NCBI RefSeq assembly: GCF_900188445.1
Contig: NZ_FZOR01000040.1
Location: 21,095 to 85,094 of the forward strand
DNA from: Actinomadura meyerae
GTDB taxonomy: Bacteria > Actinomycetota > Actinomycetes > Streptosporangiales > Streptosporangiaceae
Reading direction: 5' to 3'
Length of the DNA stretch: 64,000 nt
Position numbers and translations under genes: made by a program. This document shows, in pieces, positions 24,702 to 33,334 of this stretch; position 1 is the stretch's first letter; every line of letters starts with the position of its first letter. Under the pieces are notes generated by a model. The model was given only the letters and a program-made list of their open reading frames with translations. It was not told where the DNA came from and searched no databases.

Positions 24702-26051
24702 ATGACCGAATCGCTGGAAGCCAAGATCGCGCGTATCGGCAATCCCGTCGACATGCTCCGTTCGGCCGGCCGGGGGTCGTACCCGTTCCCCGTCCCGCGC
24801 GAACACACCAACTGGCGCGACGAGCAGGAGGCGTGGGGGACCACCGCGACGCTCTTCGACCAGTCGCACCACATGACCGACATCTACTTCAAAGGCCCGG
24901 ACACCCGCCGCCTGCTGTCGGACTTCGGCGTCAACGACTTCACGAAGTTCGGCCCGAACAAGGGCAAGCAGTTCGTCGCCTGCAACGAGGACGGCGGATT
25001 CATCGGGGACGCCATCCTCTTCGGCCTCGGCGACGACGAGTTCAGCCTCGTCGGCACCCCGACGCTGCCGAACTGGATCGCCTACAACGCCGAGACCGGC
25101 GGCTACGACGTCGAGGTCCGCCGGGACGAGCGTTCCAGCACGGTGGAGCAGGAGGGGCGGTCCACGTACCGGTACCAGATCCAGGGACCGCTCGCCCTCA
25201 AGATCATCGAGAAGGCGAGCGGCGGATCGCTGCCGGACATCCGGTTCTTCAACATCGGGACGTTCACCATCGCCGGAACCCCGGTCCGCGCGCTGAACCA
25301 CACCATGACCGGGATCCCCGGCGAGGAGCACACGGGACTCGAACTGTGGGGCCCCGTCGAGCACGGCCCCCGCGTCCTAGAGGCGATCGTGGCCGCGGGG
25401 GAGGAGTTCGGGATGCGCCGCGGTGGGGCACTGGCCTATGCGAGCACCACCCTGGAATCGGGCTGGATCGGTCTCACGGTCCCCGCGATCTACACGCAGG
25501 AGTCGTTGAAGCCCTACCGTGAGTACCTTCCGGGCGACGGTTACGAGGGCGCGTCCGCGCTCGGCGGGAGCCTTCTGTCGGACGACATCGAGGACTACTA
25601 CCTCACCCCCTGGGACCTCGGCTACGGGCGCCTCATCCACTGGGACCACGAGTTCCTCGGGCGGGACGCCCTGCGGAGCCGCGTCCACGAGCCGCACCGC
25701 GTGAAGGTCTCGCTGGCCTGGAACGCCGATGACGCCGCCAGGGTGATGCTCGACGGCCTCCTCCGCGAGGGGACCCGGACGCGGTACTTCGAGCTGCCGA
25801 GCATCCCGTATTCGACGTTCCAGTACGACATGGTGCAGGTGAAGGACTCCGTCGTCGGCATCTCGACCCGCGCGGGATACAACTCCAACGTCCGCGGCTT
25901 CAGCTCCCTGGCGATGCTGGACGAGGCCGCCGCCGAGATCGGCGGCGAGGTCGTCGTCACGTGGGGCGAGCCGGACGGCGGAGCCGCCAAGCCCCACCTC
26001 GAGTCCCATGTGCAGGCGTCGATCCGCGCCACGGTCACCCGCCACTTCTGA
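24702..26051 (+). CDS. THF-dependent aromatic O-demethylase, LigM/DesA-like (GcvT family)
   Basis: A 449-residue GcvT/aminomethyltransferase-fold protein. By remembered similarity it matches LigM (vanillate/3-O-methylgallate O-demethylase) better than the glycine-cleavage T protein: an early NWRDEQEAW segment, LFDQSHHMTD (His pair at 56-57), GPNKGKQFV, FQIQG-like YQIQGPLALKIIEK, and the long TLESGW...PAIYT and IEDYYLTPWDLGYG blocks. No glycine-cleavage P, H or L genes are nearby, which excludes glycine catabolism. The enzyme would move a methoxyl methyl group of an aromatic to THF, giving a phenol and 5-methyl-THF. A GGAAAG ribosome site precedes the ATG at 24702. The surrounding MetF, FolD and PurU genes dispose of the methyl group. 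The specific aromatic substrate is unknown. Confidence 0.85.
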   Translation: MTESLEAKIARIGNPVDMLRSAGRGSYPFPVPREHTNWRDEQEAWGTTATLFDQSHHMTDIYFKGPDTRRLLSDFGVNDFTKFGPNKGKQFVACNEDGGFIGDAILFGLGDDEFSLVGTPTLPNWIAYNAETGGYDVEVRRDERSSTVEQEGRSTYRYQIQGPLALKIIEKASGGSLPDIRFFNIGTFTIAGTPVRALNHTMTGIPGEEHTGLELWGPVEHGPRVLEAIVAAGEEFGMRRGGALAYASTTLESGWIGLTVPAIYTQESLKPYREYLPGDGYEGASALGGSLLSDDIEDYYLTPWDLGYGRLIHWDHEFLGRDALRSRVHEPHRVKVSLAWNADDAARVMLDGLLREGTRTRYFELPSIPYSTFQYDMVQVKDSVVGISTRAGYNSNVRGFSSLAMLDEAAAEIGGEVVVTWGEPDGGAAKPHLESHVQASIRATVTRHF

Positions 26052-26108
26052 TCGCGGGGGCAGAGGAGTGAACGAGCAGCGGGACGCCTCCGCACTGCGG
26101 GAGGCGAG

Positions 26109-27023
26109 ATGACGGCGCAGGTCATCGATGGCAGGAAGGCCGCGGAGAGGCTGTCGCACGAGGTGGCGGCGGAGGCCGCGTCCCTGCGCGAGGCCGGCCT
26201 CCACGTCGGCCTGGCGACGGTGCTGGTCGGCGACGATCTCGCCGCCGGCGTCTACCAGCGCCGCCTCGGCACGGTGGCGGGGCGGCTGGGCGTCCCGGTC
26301 CGCCAGATCAAGCTCCCGGGCGAGACGTCGGAGAGCGCGCTCATGGAGCGGATCCGCGCCCTGAACGAGGACCCGGACGTCAGCGGCATCCTGCTGCTCC
26401 GTCCACTGCCCGCGCGGATCTCGCAGGCACGGGCGTTCGCGGGCCTGGCGCCCGAGAAGGACATCGAGTCGGTCCATCCGGAGAACGCCGGGCTGCTGGT
26501 CCTCGGCGTCCCGCGCTTCGTGCCGTCCACCGCCGCGTCGGTGTTCTACCTGCTCGACCACTGGCTGGAGGAGACCGGCGTGGACAGGGCCGAGTTCTAC
26601 CGGAGGTCGTCGATCACGGTCGTGGGCAGGTCCGACAACGTCGGCAGACCGTGCCTCGCCCTCGCGGCCCACCGCAACGCCGCGGTCCAGTCCGTGGACG
26701 AGTGGGCCAGCCGTGCGGGCACGCTGGGGTGGCACACGCGCAGGGCGGACGTGCTGGTCGTGGCGGCCGGCCGGGCGGGCCTGATCCGCGCCGAGCACGT
26801 CAACGACGGCGCCGTCGTCATCGACGTCGGGATCAACCCCGTGCGCGACGAGTCCGGGCGGACGACGCTGGTGGGCGACGTCGACTTCGGCAGCGTGGTG
26901 AACCGGGCCCGCGCGTTGACGCCGGTGCCGGGCGGGGTGGGCCCGGTCACGGACCTGTGGCTGATCCGCAACACGATCCACGCCGCGAGGGAGCTCGCCG
27001 TCCAGAGGAGGGAAGCGCAGTGA
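26109..27023 (+). CDS. folD: FolD-like methylene-THF dehydrogenase with altered active site
   Basis: A 304-residue FolD homologue with the NADP-binding core VVGRSDNVGRP and the C-terminal PVPGGVGPVTDL signature. In the usual bifunctional enzyme a Tyr-x-x-x-Lys pair drives the cyclohydrolase step. Here Tyr49 is kept but the Lys position is Leu53 (YQRRL). The Gln of GxLVQLP is Leu97 (GILLLRP) and the Asp of KDVDG is Glu120 (KDIES). The protein may therefore oxidise methylene-THF to methenyl-THF yet be poor at hydrolysing it; the FchA-like protein at 9278-9910 could do that. A GGGAGG site precedes the ATG at 26109, and the gene overlaps purU by 4 bp. Confidence 0.85.
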   Translation: MTAQVIDGRKAAERLSHEVAAEAASLREAGLHVGLATVLVGDDLAAGVYQRRLGTVAGRLGVPVRQIKLPGETSESALMERIRALNEDPDVSGILLLRPLPARISQARAFAGLAPEKDIESVHPENAGLLVLGVPRFVPSTAASVFYLLDHWLEETGVDRAEFYRRSSITVVGRSDNVGRPCLALAAHRNAAVQSVDEWASRAGTLGWHTRRADVLVVAAGRAGLIRAEHVNDGAVVIDVGINPVRDESGRTTLVGDVDFGSVVNRARALTPVPGGVGPVTDLWLIRNTIHAARELAVQRREAQ

Positions 27024-27910
27024 GCCGCACGCCGATCGGCGAAGAGGACATCGACAAGGAGGACATCGTCCTCACCTTCGCCTGTCCCGACCGCATGGGA
27101 ATCGTGCACGGGGTCTCGAAGTTCCTGCTCGACCACGGTTGCAACATCGTGGAGAGCCGGCAGTTCGACGAGCGCGTGAACGGGCGGTTCTTCATGCGCG
27201 TCCAGTTCCGGGCTCAGGGCCGGGCGGAGGACGTGATCGACGGACTGCGGGACGACTTCCGCCCGCTGGCGTCCGAGTTCGCCATGGACTGGCGCCTCAG
27301 CAGGGTCTCGCACCGGCTGCGCGTCCTGATCCTCGTGAGCAGGATCCCGCACTGCCTCAACGATCTGCTGTTCCGGGCCCATCACGACCGGCTCCGTCTC
27401 GACATCGCCGGCGTCGTCTCCAACCACCCCGACCTGGGGCCGCTGGCCGACAACTACCGCGTACCGTTCCACCACATCCCCGTCACCCCCGAGTCGAAGC
27501 CGGATGCGGAGGCGCGGCTCCTGCGCCTCATCGAGGACCTCGACGTGGAACTGGTGGTGCTGGCGCGGTACATGCAGATCCTCAGCGCCGACCTCTGCAA
27601 GACGCTCGAAGGCCGCGCGATCAACATCCACCACTCCATGCTCCCCAGCTTCAAGGGGGCGAAGCCGTACCACAAGGCCCACGAACGGGGGGTGAAGCTG
27701 GTCGGGGCGACGGCCCACTACGTGACCGCGGACCTGGACGAGGGGCCGATCATCGAGCAGGAGATCGCCCGGGTCGACCACGCGATGTCCGCCGACGAGA
27801 TCACGCGCTTGGGCAAGGACAACGAATGCCGGGCCCTCGCGCGTGCGGTGCAATACCACGCGGAGAACCGCATCCTTCTGGACGGTCAACGCACCGTCGT
27901 ACTCGTGTGA
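27020..27910 (+). CDS. purU: Formyltetrahydrofolate deformylase
   Basis: A 296-residue PurU: an N-terminal ACT-like regulatory domain (VLTFACPDRMGIVHGVSKFL, about residues 16-95) followed by the formyl-transferase-fold catalytic domain. Catalytic residues are visible in INIHHSMLPSFKGAKPYHKA (Asn and His) and YVTADLDEGPIIEQ (Asp). It hydrolyses 10-formyl-THF to formate and THF, releasing the one-carbon unit taken from the methoxyl group and recycling THF for the O-demethylase. The GTG at 27020 has GAGGAGGGA upstream and overlaps the folD stop. It is the last gene of the operon that begins at 21619. Confidence 0.93.
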   Translation: MSRTPIGEEDIDKEDIVLTFACPDRMGIVHGVSKFLLDHGCNIVESRQFDERVNGRFFMRVQFRAQGRAEDVIDGLRDDFRPLASEFAMDWRLSRVSHRLRVLILVSRIPHCLNDLLFRAHHDRLRLDIAGVVSNHPDLGPLADNYRVPFHHIPVTPESKPDAEARLLRLIEDLDVELVVLARYMQILSADLCKTLEGRAINIHHSMLPSFKGAKPYHKAHERGVKLVGATAHYVTADLDEGPIIEQEIARVDHAMSADEITRLGKDNECRALARAVQYHAENRILLDGQRTVVLV

Positions 27911-27946
27911 ATCTCTCAATCGAGTAATCGCTGATGCCTGTAGACA

Positions 27947-28007
27947 GGTGGGTCCCGTTCGGCAAGCGGTCAGCCCCAAGGGGAGCTGCATGCCGAACGG
28001 GACCACC
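27947..28007. terminator. Long imperfect inverted repeat after purU
   Basis: GGTGGGTCCCGTTCGGCA (27947-27964) pairs with TGCCGAACGGGACCACC (27991-28007), a 17 bp stem with one bulged G. The 26-nt loop itself contains CCCC-AA-GGGG. It lies between the convergent purU (+) and the hypothetical gene at 28022 (-), so a terminator is the simplest reading; the length and loop are unusual. Confidence 0.55.
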
Positions 28008-28021
28008 GCTCTCGCTCACAC

Positions 28022-28672
28022 CTACGCACCGAATTCGCGATCAGCAACCCGAGGCTGATCCTCGAAGAACAGGGCGTACACGTCGGCCCCGGTGGGGATC
28101 TCGGCGTCCAGGGGGTGCTCTACGACCCACAAGGCGGCGGCGTCATAGACGCAGTAGGACTCGAAGTTCTCGGTCTGGGCGACCACGATCAGCCGCGATC
28201 CGACGCGCCATACCGCGTGCCACCAGCCCGCGCCGGAATGCCGTCCCTCCACACTGGGCCGGCCCAGCCGCTCCGCCACCTGCTGGCGGCCCTGCCGCCA
28301 CACCTCGTCGAAATCCGCTCGCGGCGCGTCAAGATCGAACGTCCAGTGCGGGTAAGAGGCACCTGCGTCCCGAAGGGCCTTGACTTCAGGGGCCGTCCTG
28401 TCGGTGGTGTCGTAGAAGGTCGCGAAGTCGGCAAAGAAGCCGATGACTTGATCGGCCGCGCCCGCCATGCATACACCGATCGGTCGGTCGCCGGAGTGGA
28501 ACCGATGGTCCCACCGCTCGAACACCAGCCGCGAGATGGGCTCATCGCCCGGCGTCGGCCACCCGGTACGCGCCCAGGTCGCGTCGAGATCTTCGGGTTG
28601 CCAGGAGGACTCGGCAAGACCGCACATCACCGCCACTGTCGCCGCGTCTAACGACCACCAGAACATAGCCAT
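28022..28672 (-). CDS. Hypothetical protein
   Basis: 216 residues, family not recognised. The protein is acidic and rich in Trp (WDHRFHSGDRP, GAGWWHAVWRVGSRLIVVAQTE), has no signal peptide and no membrane segment, and has the look of a compact cytosolic protein. Codon use is less GC-biased than in neighbouring genes. It precedes (in the minus direction, follows) an SMI1/KNR4-type gene with a 141 bp gap, so the two may be unlinked. Immunity-type proteins often have this composition and company, but nothing in the sequence proves it. Confidence 0.6.
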   Translation of the reverse strand: MAMFWWSLDAATVAVMCGLAESSWQPEDLDATWARTGWPTPGDEPISRLVFERWDHRFHSGDRPIGVCMAGAADQVIGFFADFATFYDTTDRTAPEVKALRDAGASYPHWTFDLDAPRADFDEVWRQGRQQVAERLGRPSVEGRHSGAGWWHAVWRVGSRLIVVAQTENFESYCVYDAAALWVVEHPLDAEIPTGADVYALFFEDQPRVADREFGA

Positions 28673-28813
28673 GCCGGAAGACTGCCCTACTTCCAGCGGC
28701 GGCAGGTGTCAACGGGAGCAGGCGCCGACGTTCACGGAGCTCTGCGGACGCTCCTCATGCCCTCCTGCCCGAGCACCAGCCAGCGTGTACTCCGGGGGCT
28801 CCGGACAACACGC

Positions 28814-29473
28814 TCACCTGGGCCCGTCGAGCACCACCGCGTCCCTGACCAGACGCGGATCCCGCGCGTCCACCCAGGTGAGCCCACCCCGCTCCAGCGC
28901 CGGCCGAGTCCACGTTTCCTCGGTGCCGTTCGGGAGAATCAGCGCACGTCCCTGTTCGAGCGCGGCAGCGATCTCGGCCAGCCAGTCGGGCAGCGGCCAC
29001 CCATCCGAGTGGTACGGATAGGGATTGTCTCCCTCATCTGCTGACCAGGTACCGAGATTGCCGTAGGAGGGTACGTCCTTGCGGGCGTCGATGTGCCAAC
29101 CCGACCAGGTGTCCCCGGCCGTCCGCGCAAACGGCAGAATTCCTGGCTCGTGCTCCCAGTGCCGGGTGTGCAACCGGTACTCAGCGGCAAGCTCGTCGAG
29201 TGGCAGAACCGCCTTGGCATTCGGGAGGATCCCGGCGATCCGGCCCGCGCCGGACGGCGCCCGGTTTTCGTCCACCCCGTCATGGATGCGATACCAGGCC
29301 GCCAGCGTGGCGGGAAGTTCCACGCCCATGGCCGCCTCCGCGGCGGCGATGTCAGCGCCACCGGCCGGCGGGCGCAGCAACGCGGCAGAGGCCGGGGCGT
29401 GCGCCTGCAGCCAGGCTTCGATCCGCCCCCAGGCCGCCACCAGAAGCTCCACCCCATCAGCATCAGTACTCAT
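28814..29473 (-). CDS. SMI1/KNR4 family protein
   Basis: A 219-residue SMI1/KNR4-like (SUKH superfamily) protein. The early ADIAAAEAAMGVELPATLAAWYRIHDG block is the family's hallmark: an Ala-rich helix, then LP..L..WY..HDG, at about residues 39-66. In bacteria the family includes immunity proteins to contact-dependent or secreted toxins and is also found singly. No toxin gene is nearby. The last 40 residues (TEETWTRPALERGGLTWVDARDPRL) form a separate element. The start is taken at 29473. Confidence 0.8.
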   Translation of the reverse strand: MSTDADGVELLVAAWGRIEAWLQAHAPASAALLRPPAGGADIAAAEAAMGVELPATLAAWYRIHDGVDENRAPSGAGRIAGILPNAKAVLPLDELAAEYRLHTRHWEHEPGILPFARTAGDTWSGWHIDARKDVPSYGNLGTWSADEGDNPYPYHSDGWPLPDWLAEIAAALEQGRALILPNGTEETWTRPALERGGLTWVDARDPRLVRDAVVLDGPR

Positions 29474-29731
29474 ACGCTGATGCTAAAGAGTGCCAAGTCT
29501 GAGGAGTTGGCGCGGTTGCGCGCTGAGAACAGGGGCGGACGGCTCAGCTCGCTGACGAACGGCCGCGACTGACCTTCAGCTATTGGGGTTCACCCGTCTG
29601 GACCGAGGCGTCGGAGTAGAACGCAGCGTTGTGTGCGCTCGAGCCAGCCCCTTCTCAGGCAACGTTGCCCGGGTGTTGCGCCGGCGCATGTAGCCGGCGA
29701 TCGCGGTGCCCTGTTTCGGGGGGTGTGCTGG

Positions 29732-31162
29732 TCAGTGCTCGGCGGGGTCGGGCGGGAGGATCCGGCACAGCGCTTCGATGGCCTGCGCGTAGCCGTGGTC
29801 GGGAGGGGTGGCGTAGCCGACGACCAGTCCGTCCCTGGCGGGCATGGTGGCGTTGGGGTGGCGGAAGTCGGCGAGCCCGTCCAGGGCGACGGAATGCCAG
29901 GTGGCGGCCTTGACGGTGGAGCGTTCCGTCCGGGGCGGCAGACTCAGGACCGCGTGCAGCCCGGCGGCGATGCCGGTGGGCGCGATGTGCGGGGCCCGGG
30001 CGTCGAGGGCGGCGACGAGCCGGTCGCGGCGAGCGCGGTAGCGCTGGCGCATGCGGCGGACGTGCCGGTCGTAGTGCCCCGAGTCGATGAGGTCGGCGAG
30101 GGTGAGCTGGTCGGTCACGCCGGCCCATGCCTCCCGCTCTCCCTTGGCGGCCAGGACGGCCGGGACGAGGTGCTCGGGCAGCACCATCCAGCCCAGCCGC
30201 ACCGCCGGTGACAGGCTCTTGCTGACCGAGCCGATGTAGACGACCCGTTCGGGGTCGAGGCCCTGGACGGCGCCGACCGGTTCGCGGTCGTAGCGGAACT
30301 CGCCGTCGTAGTCGTCCTCCAGGATCACCCCTCCGCAGGTCCGGGCCCAGTCCAGCGCGGTCACGCGCCGCTCGGGGTGCAGCGGCCCCCCGGTCGGGAA
30401 CTGGTGCGCCGGGGTGAGCAGGGCCGCCCGCACCCCCTTGAGGTCCGCCAGCTCGGCGGTCCGGGCACCGTGCGCGTCCAGGGTGAGCGGGACGGTCCGG
30501 ACGGAGGCGGCGGCCAGGATCGACCGGTGGAAGGCGAGCCCGTACGACTCCGCGGCCAGTGGGCCGCGCAGGACCCGGCCGCCGAAGAGCAGCCGCAGAG
30601 CATGGGCGAACCCGGAGCACACCACGATCCGGTCCGGTGCGGTCCGGACGCCGCGGGCGCGCGCCAGGTACTCGGTGAGCGCGCGGCGCAGTTCGGGGCG
30701 GCCCCGCGGATCGCCCGGGCCGAAGGCTTCGTTCGGTGCGGCGTTCAACGCGCGGCGGGCGGCGGACAGCCAAGCGGAACGCGGGAACGCGGAGGCGTCC
30801 GGCTGCCCCTGCCGCAGGTCGTGCGCCGGCGGTGCGGGGCGGGCCGGTGTCCGCTTCGGCACCCGCGGGGAGCGGACGGGTTCGGTGCGGGGCGCGACGC
30901 GGGTGCCCGAGCCCTGCTGGGCGATCAGCCATCCCTCGGCGACCAGTTCGGCGTAGGCGCCGGCGACGGTGTTGCGGGCCAGTCCGAGGTCGGCGGCCAG
31001 AGACCGGTACGGGGGCAGCCGGGTGCCCGGGGCCAGGCGTCCGTCCCGCACGGCCTCGCGCAGCGCGTTGCTGAGGACGGCGCGGCGGCTGCCCGGGCCG
31101 GACAGGTCCAGATGCAGGTCACTGCCGAGCCGTTCCGCCGGATTGACCCAAGATTCCGCCAC
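29732..31162 (-). CDS. MocR-type regulator: GntR helix-turn-helix plus aminotransferase domain
   Basis: A 476-residue PLP-dependent regulator of the PdxR/GabR kind. A GntR winged helix lies at about residues 10-85 (LREAVRDGRLAPGTRLPPYRSLAADLGLARNTV), then a class I aminotransferase fold with VILEDDYDGEFRYDR and the PLP-Lys motif YIGSVSKSLSPAVRLGW. The GTG at 31162 is the start that keeps the HTH close to the N-terminus; no clear ribosome site precedes it. It is divergent from an AhpD-like gene 48 bp away, which it probably controls. MocR proteins respond to PLP-reactive amines or vitamin B6. Confidence 0.9.
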   Translation of the reverse strand: MAESWVNPAERLGSDLHLDLSGPGSRRAVLSNALREAVRDGRLAPGTRLPPYRSLAADLGLARNTVAGAYAELVAEGWLIAQQGSGTRVAPRTEPVRSPRVPKRTPARPAPPAHDLRQGQPDASAFPRSAWLSAARRALNAAPNEAFGPGDPRGRPELRRALTEYLARARGVRTAPDRIVVCSGFAHALRLLFGGRVLRGPLAAESYGLAFHRSILAAASVRTVPLTLDAHGARTAELADLKGVRAALLTPAHQFPTGGPLHPERRVTALDWARTCGGVILEDDYDGEFRYDREPVGAVQGLDPERVVYIGSVSKSLSPAVRLGWMVLPEHLVPAVLAAKGEREAWAGVTDQLTLADLIDSGHYDRHVRRMRQRYRARRDRLVAALDARAPHIAPTGIAAGLHAVLSLPPRTERSTVKAATWHSVALDGLADFRHPNATMPARDGLVVGYATPPDHGYAQAIEALCRILPPDPAEH

Positions 31163-31210
31163 GGAAATGCACCTTATCGAAGGTCTTCCGGGGCCCTTAG
31201 CGTGCTGGTC

Positions 31211-31696
31211 ATGACGCACGAGAACATCACCGTCCCCGCTGCCCGGGTCAACTTCGCCAAGGCCGCCCCCAAGGCGTTCAAGGCTCTGATCGGTTTCGAC
31301 GCCGCGGCGCGCGAGGGCCTGGACCCCGCACTGGTCGAACTGGTCCAGATCCGCGCCTCGCAGCTCAACGGGTGCGCCTACTGCCTGCACATGCACACCT
31401 CCGACGCCCGCAAGGCCGACGAGAGCGAGGAGCGGCTCCACATGATCGCCGTCTGGCGCGAGGCGGCGGGCTTCTTCACCGACCGTGAGCGGGCGGCGCT
31501 CGACCTCACCGAGGCCGTCACCCTGGTCTCGCGGGACGGCGTCCCCGACGCGGTCTACGCCCGCGCCGCCGAGCTGTTCGGGGAGGACGAGCTGGCGCGG
31601 CTGCTGGCCCTGACCTTCACGATCAACACCTGGAACCGCATCGCCATCAGCACCGCGAAGGTGCCGGGCACCGACGAGCGGGCGCCCCGCCCGTGA
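31211..31696 (+). CDS. Carboxymuconolactone decarboxylase/AhpD-like protein
   Basis: A 161-residue protein of the alkylhydroperoxidase AhpD-like fold. The redox motif CAYCLHMHT follows QIRASQLNG, giving Cys-x-x-Cys with the downstream His of AhpD-type enzymes. A second helix EAVTLVSRDGVPD and a C-terminal LLALTFTINTWNRIAIST segment complete the fold. The ATG at 31211 (alternative in-frame GTG at 31202) has no ribosome site, so a leaderless transcript is possible. It is divergent from the MocR gene. The function is probably peroxide defence or an uncharacterised decarboxylation. Confidence 0.86.
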   Translation: MTHENITVPAARVNFAKAAPKAFKALIGFDAAAREGLDPALVELVQIRASQLNGCAYCLHMHTSDARKADESEERLHMIAVWREAAGFFTDRERAALDLTEAVTLVSRDGVPDAVYARAAELFGEDELARLLALTFTINTWNRIAISTAKVPGTDERAPRP

Positions 31697-31841
31697 CCGC
31701 CGCCGCGACGCGCGAACACCGGCCATCGCCTCCTCTGACAGTGCCGGTCCGGACGTCCGGACCGATCCGCACGCCCCTGACTCGGACGCCGGGCCGCCTC
31801 CGCGCCCGCCGTCCTCCCCTCTGATGAAAGGTGTCCTCCCC

Positions 31842-33299
31842 ATGGCAGACGACCGGAACGGACCGGCGCGGTTCCGCCGGCCGGCCGCGGCGCTGGCGCT
31901 GCTGGCCTTCGCCCAGCTGATCATTTCCCTGGACTACAACATCGTGTACGTGGCACTGCCGGAGATCGGCTCCGAGCTGGGCTTCTCGGCGCAGACCCTG
32001 CAATGGGTGATCAGCGCCTACGCGGTGGCGTTCGGCGGGTTCCTGCTGCTGGGCGGCCGCGCGGTGGACCTGTTCGGCCCGCGCCGCATCTTCATGGCCG
32101 GGCTCGCGCTGTACGCGGTGTCATCCCTGGCGGGCGGGCTGGCCGGCTCCCCGGTACCGCTGGTGGCGGCCCGGGCGGTGCAGGGCCTGGGCGGGGCGCT
32201 GCTGTTCCCCGCCACGCTGACGCTGGTGTCCACCGGGTTCGCCGAAGGACGCGAACGCAACCGGGCGTTCGCGGTGTGGGGCACCGCCGGCGGCAGCGGC
32301 ATGATCCTGGGTTCGCTGCTCGGCGGCGTGCTCACCCAGGCGTTCGGCTGGGCCGCGGTGTTCTACGTCAACGTGCCGCTGGCCGTCGCCGCGGCGCTGC
32401 TGGCCCTGCCGCTGATCCCGCGCGACGCCGTCCGGCGGGCGGGCCGCCGGTTCGACGTGGCCGGCGCGCTGACCGCGACGGCCGGGACGACGCTGGTGGT
32501 GTTCACGCTGGTGCAGGGGCCCGAGTCCGGCTGGGGCGCGCCGTCCGTGGTGGGCGCGGCGGGCCTCGGCGCGGTGCTGCTGGCGGCGTTCGTCGCGATC
32601 GAGGCTCGCAGCGCCGACCCGCTGCTGCCGCTGCGGCTGCTGCGCGGCCGCGACCTGTCCACCGGCGCGCTGGTCACGTTCCTGTACATGGCCACTTTCG
32701 GCACCCTGCTGTACTTCCTGACCGTCTACTTCCAGGTCGTACGCGGGTACGACGCGCTGCGCACCGGGCTGGCCTTCCTGGTCCCGATGGCCGCGATCGT
32801 CGCCGGGTCCCAGCTCGCCGGGCGGCTGGCGACGGCCCGCGGCCCGCGCACCGCGATGCTCGCGAGCCTGGCCGTCGGCGGCGCCGGCACCCTCGTCCTC
32901 GGCGCGAGCCTCGGCACCGGTGGCTCGTACCTGAGCCTGCTGCCCGGCCTGATCGTGCTGGGCGTCGGGCAGGGCGCGGGCTACACCCTGATGTTCGGGG
33001 CGGCCACCGCCGCCACCCCGGCCCACCAGCAGGGCATCGCCTCCGCGGTGGCCTCCACCACCCAGCAGATCGGTGGTGCCGTCGGCCTGGCCTTCCTGGT
33101 CGCCATCGCCAACGCCCCCACCGCGGACGTGACCGGGCCCGCCCTGCGCGCGGCCACCGCCGACGGGCTGCGCACCGCGGTGTTCGCCGCGGCCGCCGGG
33201 ATGGCCCTCACCGCCCTGGCCGCCCTCGGATTCACCCGCCGCCCGCGGCCGAACCCGACGCGGACGACTGACGACACGGTCGAGCGCGTCGCCGCCTGA
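31842..33299 (+). CDS. MFS transporter, DHA2 (14-TM) drug exporter type
   Basis: A 485-residue major facilitator protein with about 14 hydrophobic segments. Motif A appears as LGGRAVDLFGPRRIF between segments 2 and 3, and motif C-like glycines follow (GLGGALLFPATL; GTAGGSGMILGSLLGG). The family exports drugs and dyes using the proton gradient. The ATG at 31842 has AAAGG upstream; an ATG at 31824 is also in frame. It lies 145 bp after the AhpD-like gene and could be co-transcribed. The PKS cluster's edge seems to lie just after it. Confidence 0.88.
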   Translation: MADDRNGPARFRRPAAALALLAFAQLIISLDYNIVYVALPEIGSELGFSAQTLQWVISAYAVAFGGFLLLGGRAVDLFGPRRIFMAGLALYAVSSLAGGLAGSPVPLVAARAVQGLGGALLFPATLTLVSTGFAEGRERNRAFAVWGTAGGSGMILGSLLGGVLTQAFGWAAVFYVNVPLAVAAALLALPLIPRDAVRRAGRRFDVAGALTATAGTTLVVFTLVQGPESGWGAPSVVGAAGLGAVLLAAFVAIEARSADPLLPLRLLRGRDLSTGALVTFLYMATFGTLLYFLTVYFQVVRGYDALRTGLAFLVPMAAIVAGSQLAGRLATARGPRTAMLASLAVGGAGTLVLGASLGTGGSYLSLLPGLIVLGVGQGAGYTLMFGAATAATPAHQQGIASAVASTTQQIGGAVGLAFLVAIANAPTADVTGPALRAATADGLRTAVFAAAAGMALTALAALGFTRRPRPNPTRTTDDTVERVAA

Positions 33300-33334
33300 T
33301 CCCGTTCCGCCGGATCCCCGGAGAGAAGGGCGGG

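Noticed and set aside
24702..26051. Glycine-cleavage T protein (gcvT) as the identity of the aminomethyltransferase-fold gene
   Set aside because: No P, H or L protein genes nearby, and the blocks match LigM-type demethylases rather than GcvT.
27917..27935. Possible fifth IclR-type operator after purU (CTCAATCGAGTAATCG)
   Set aside because: Only partial matches, no 20-bp pair, and no gene start downstream on the plus strand.
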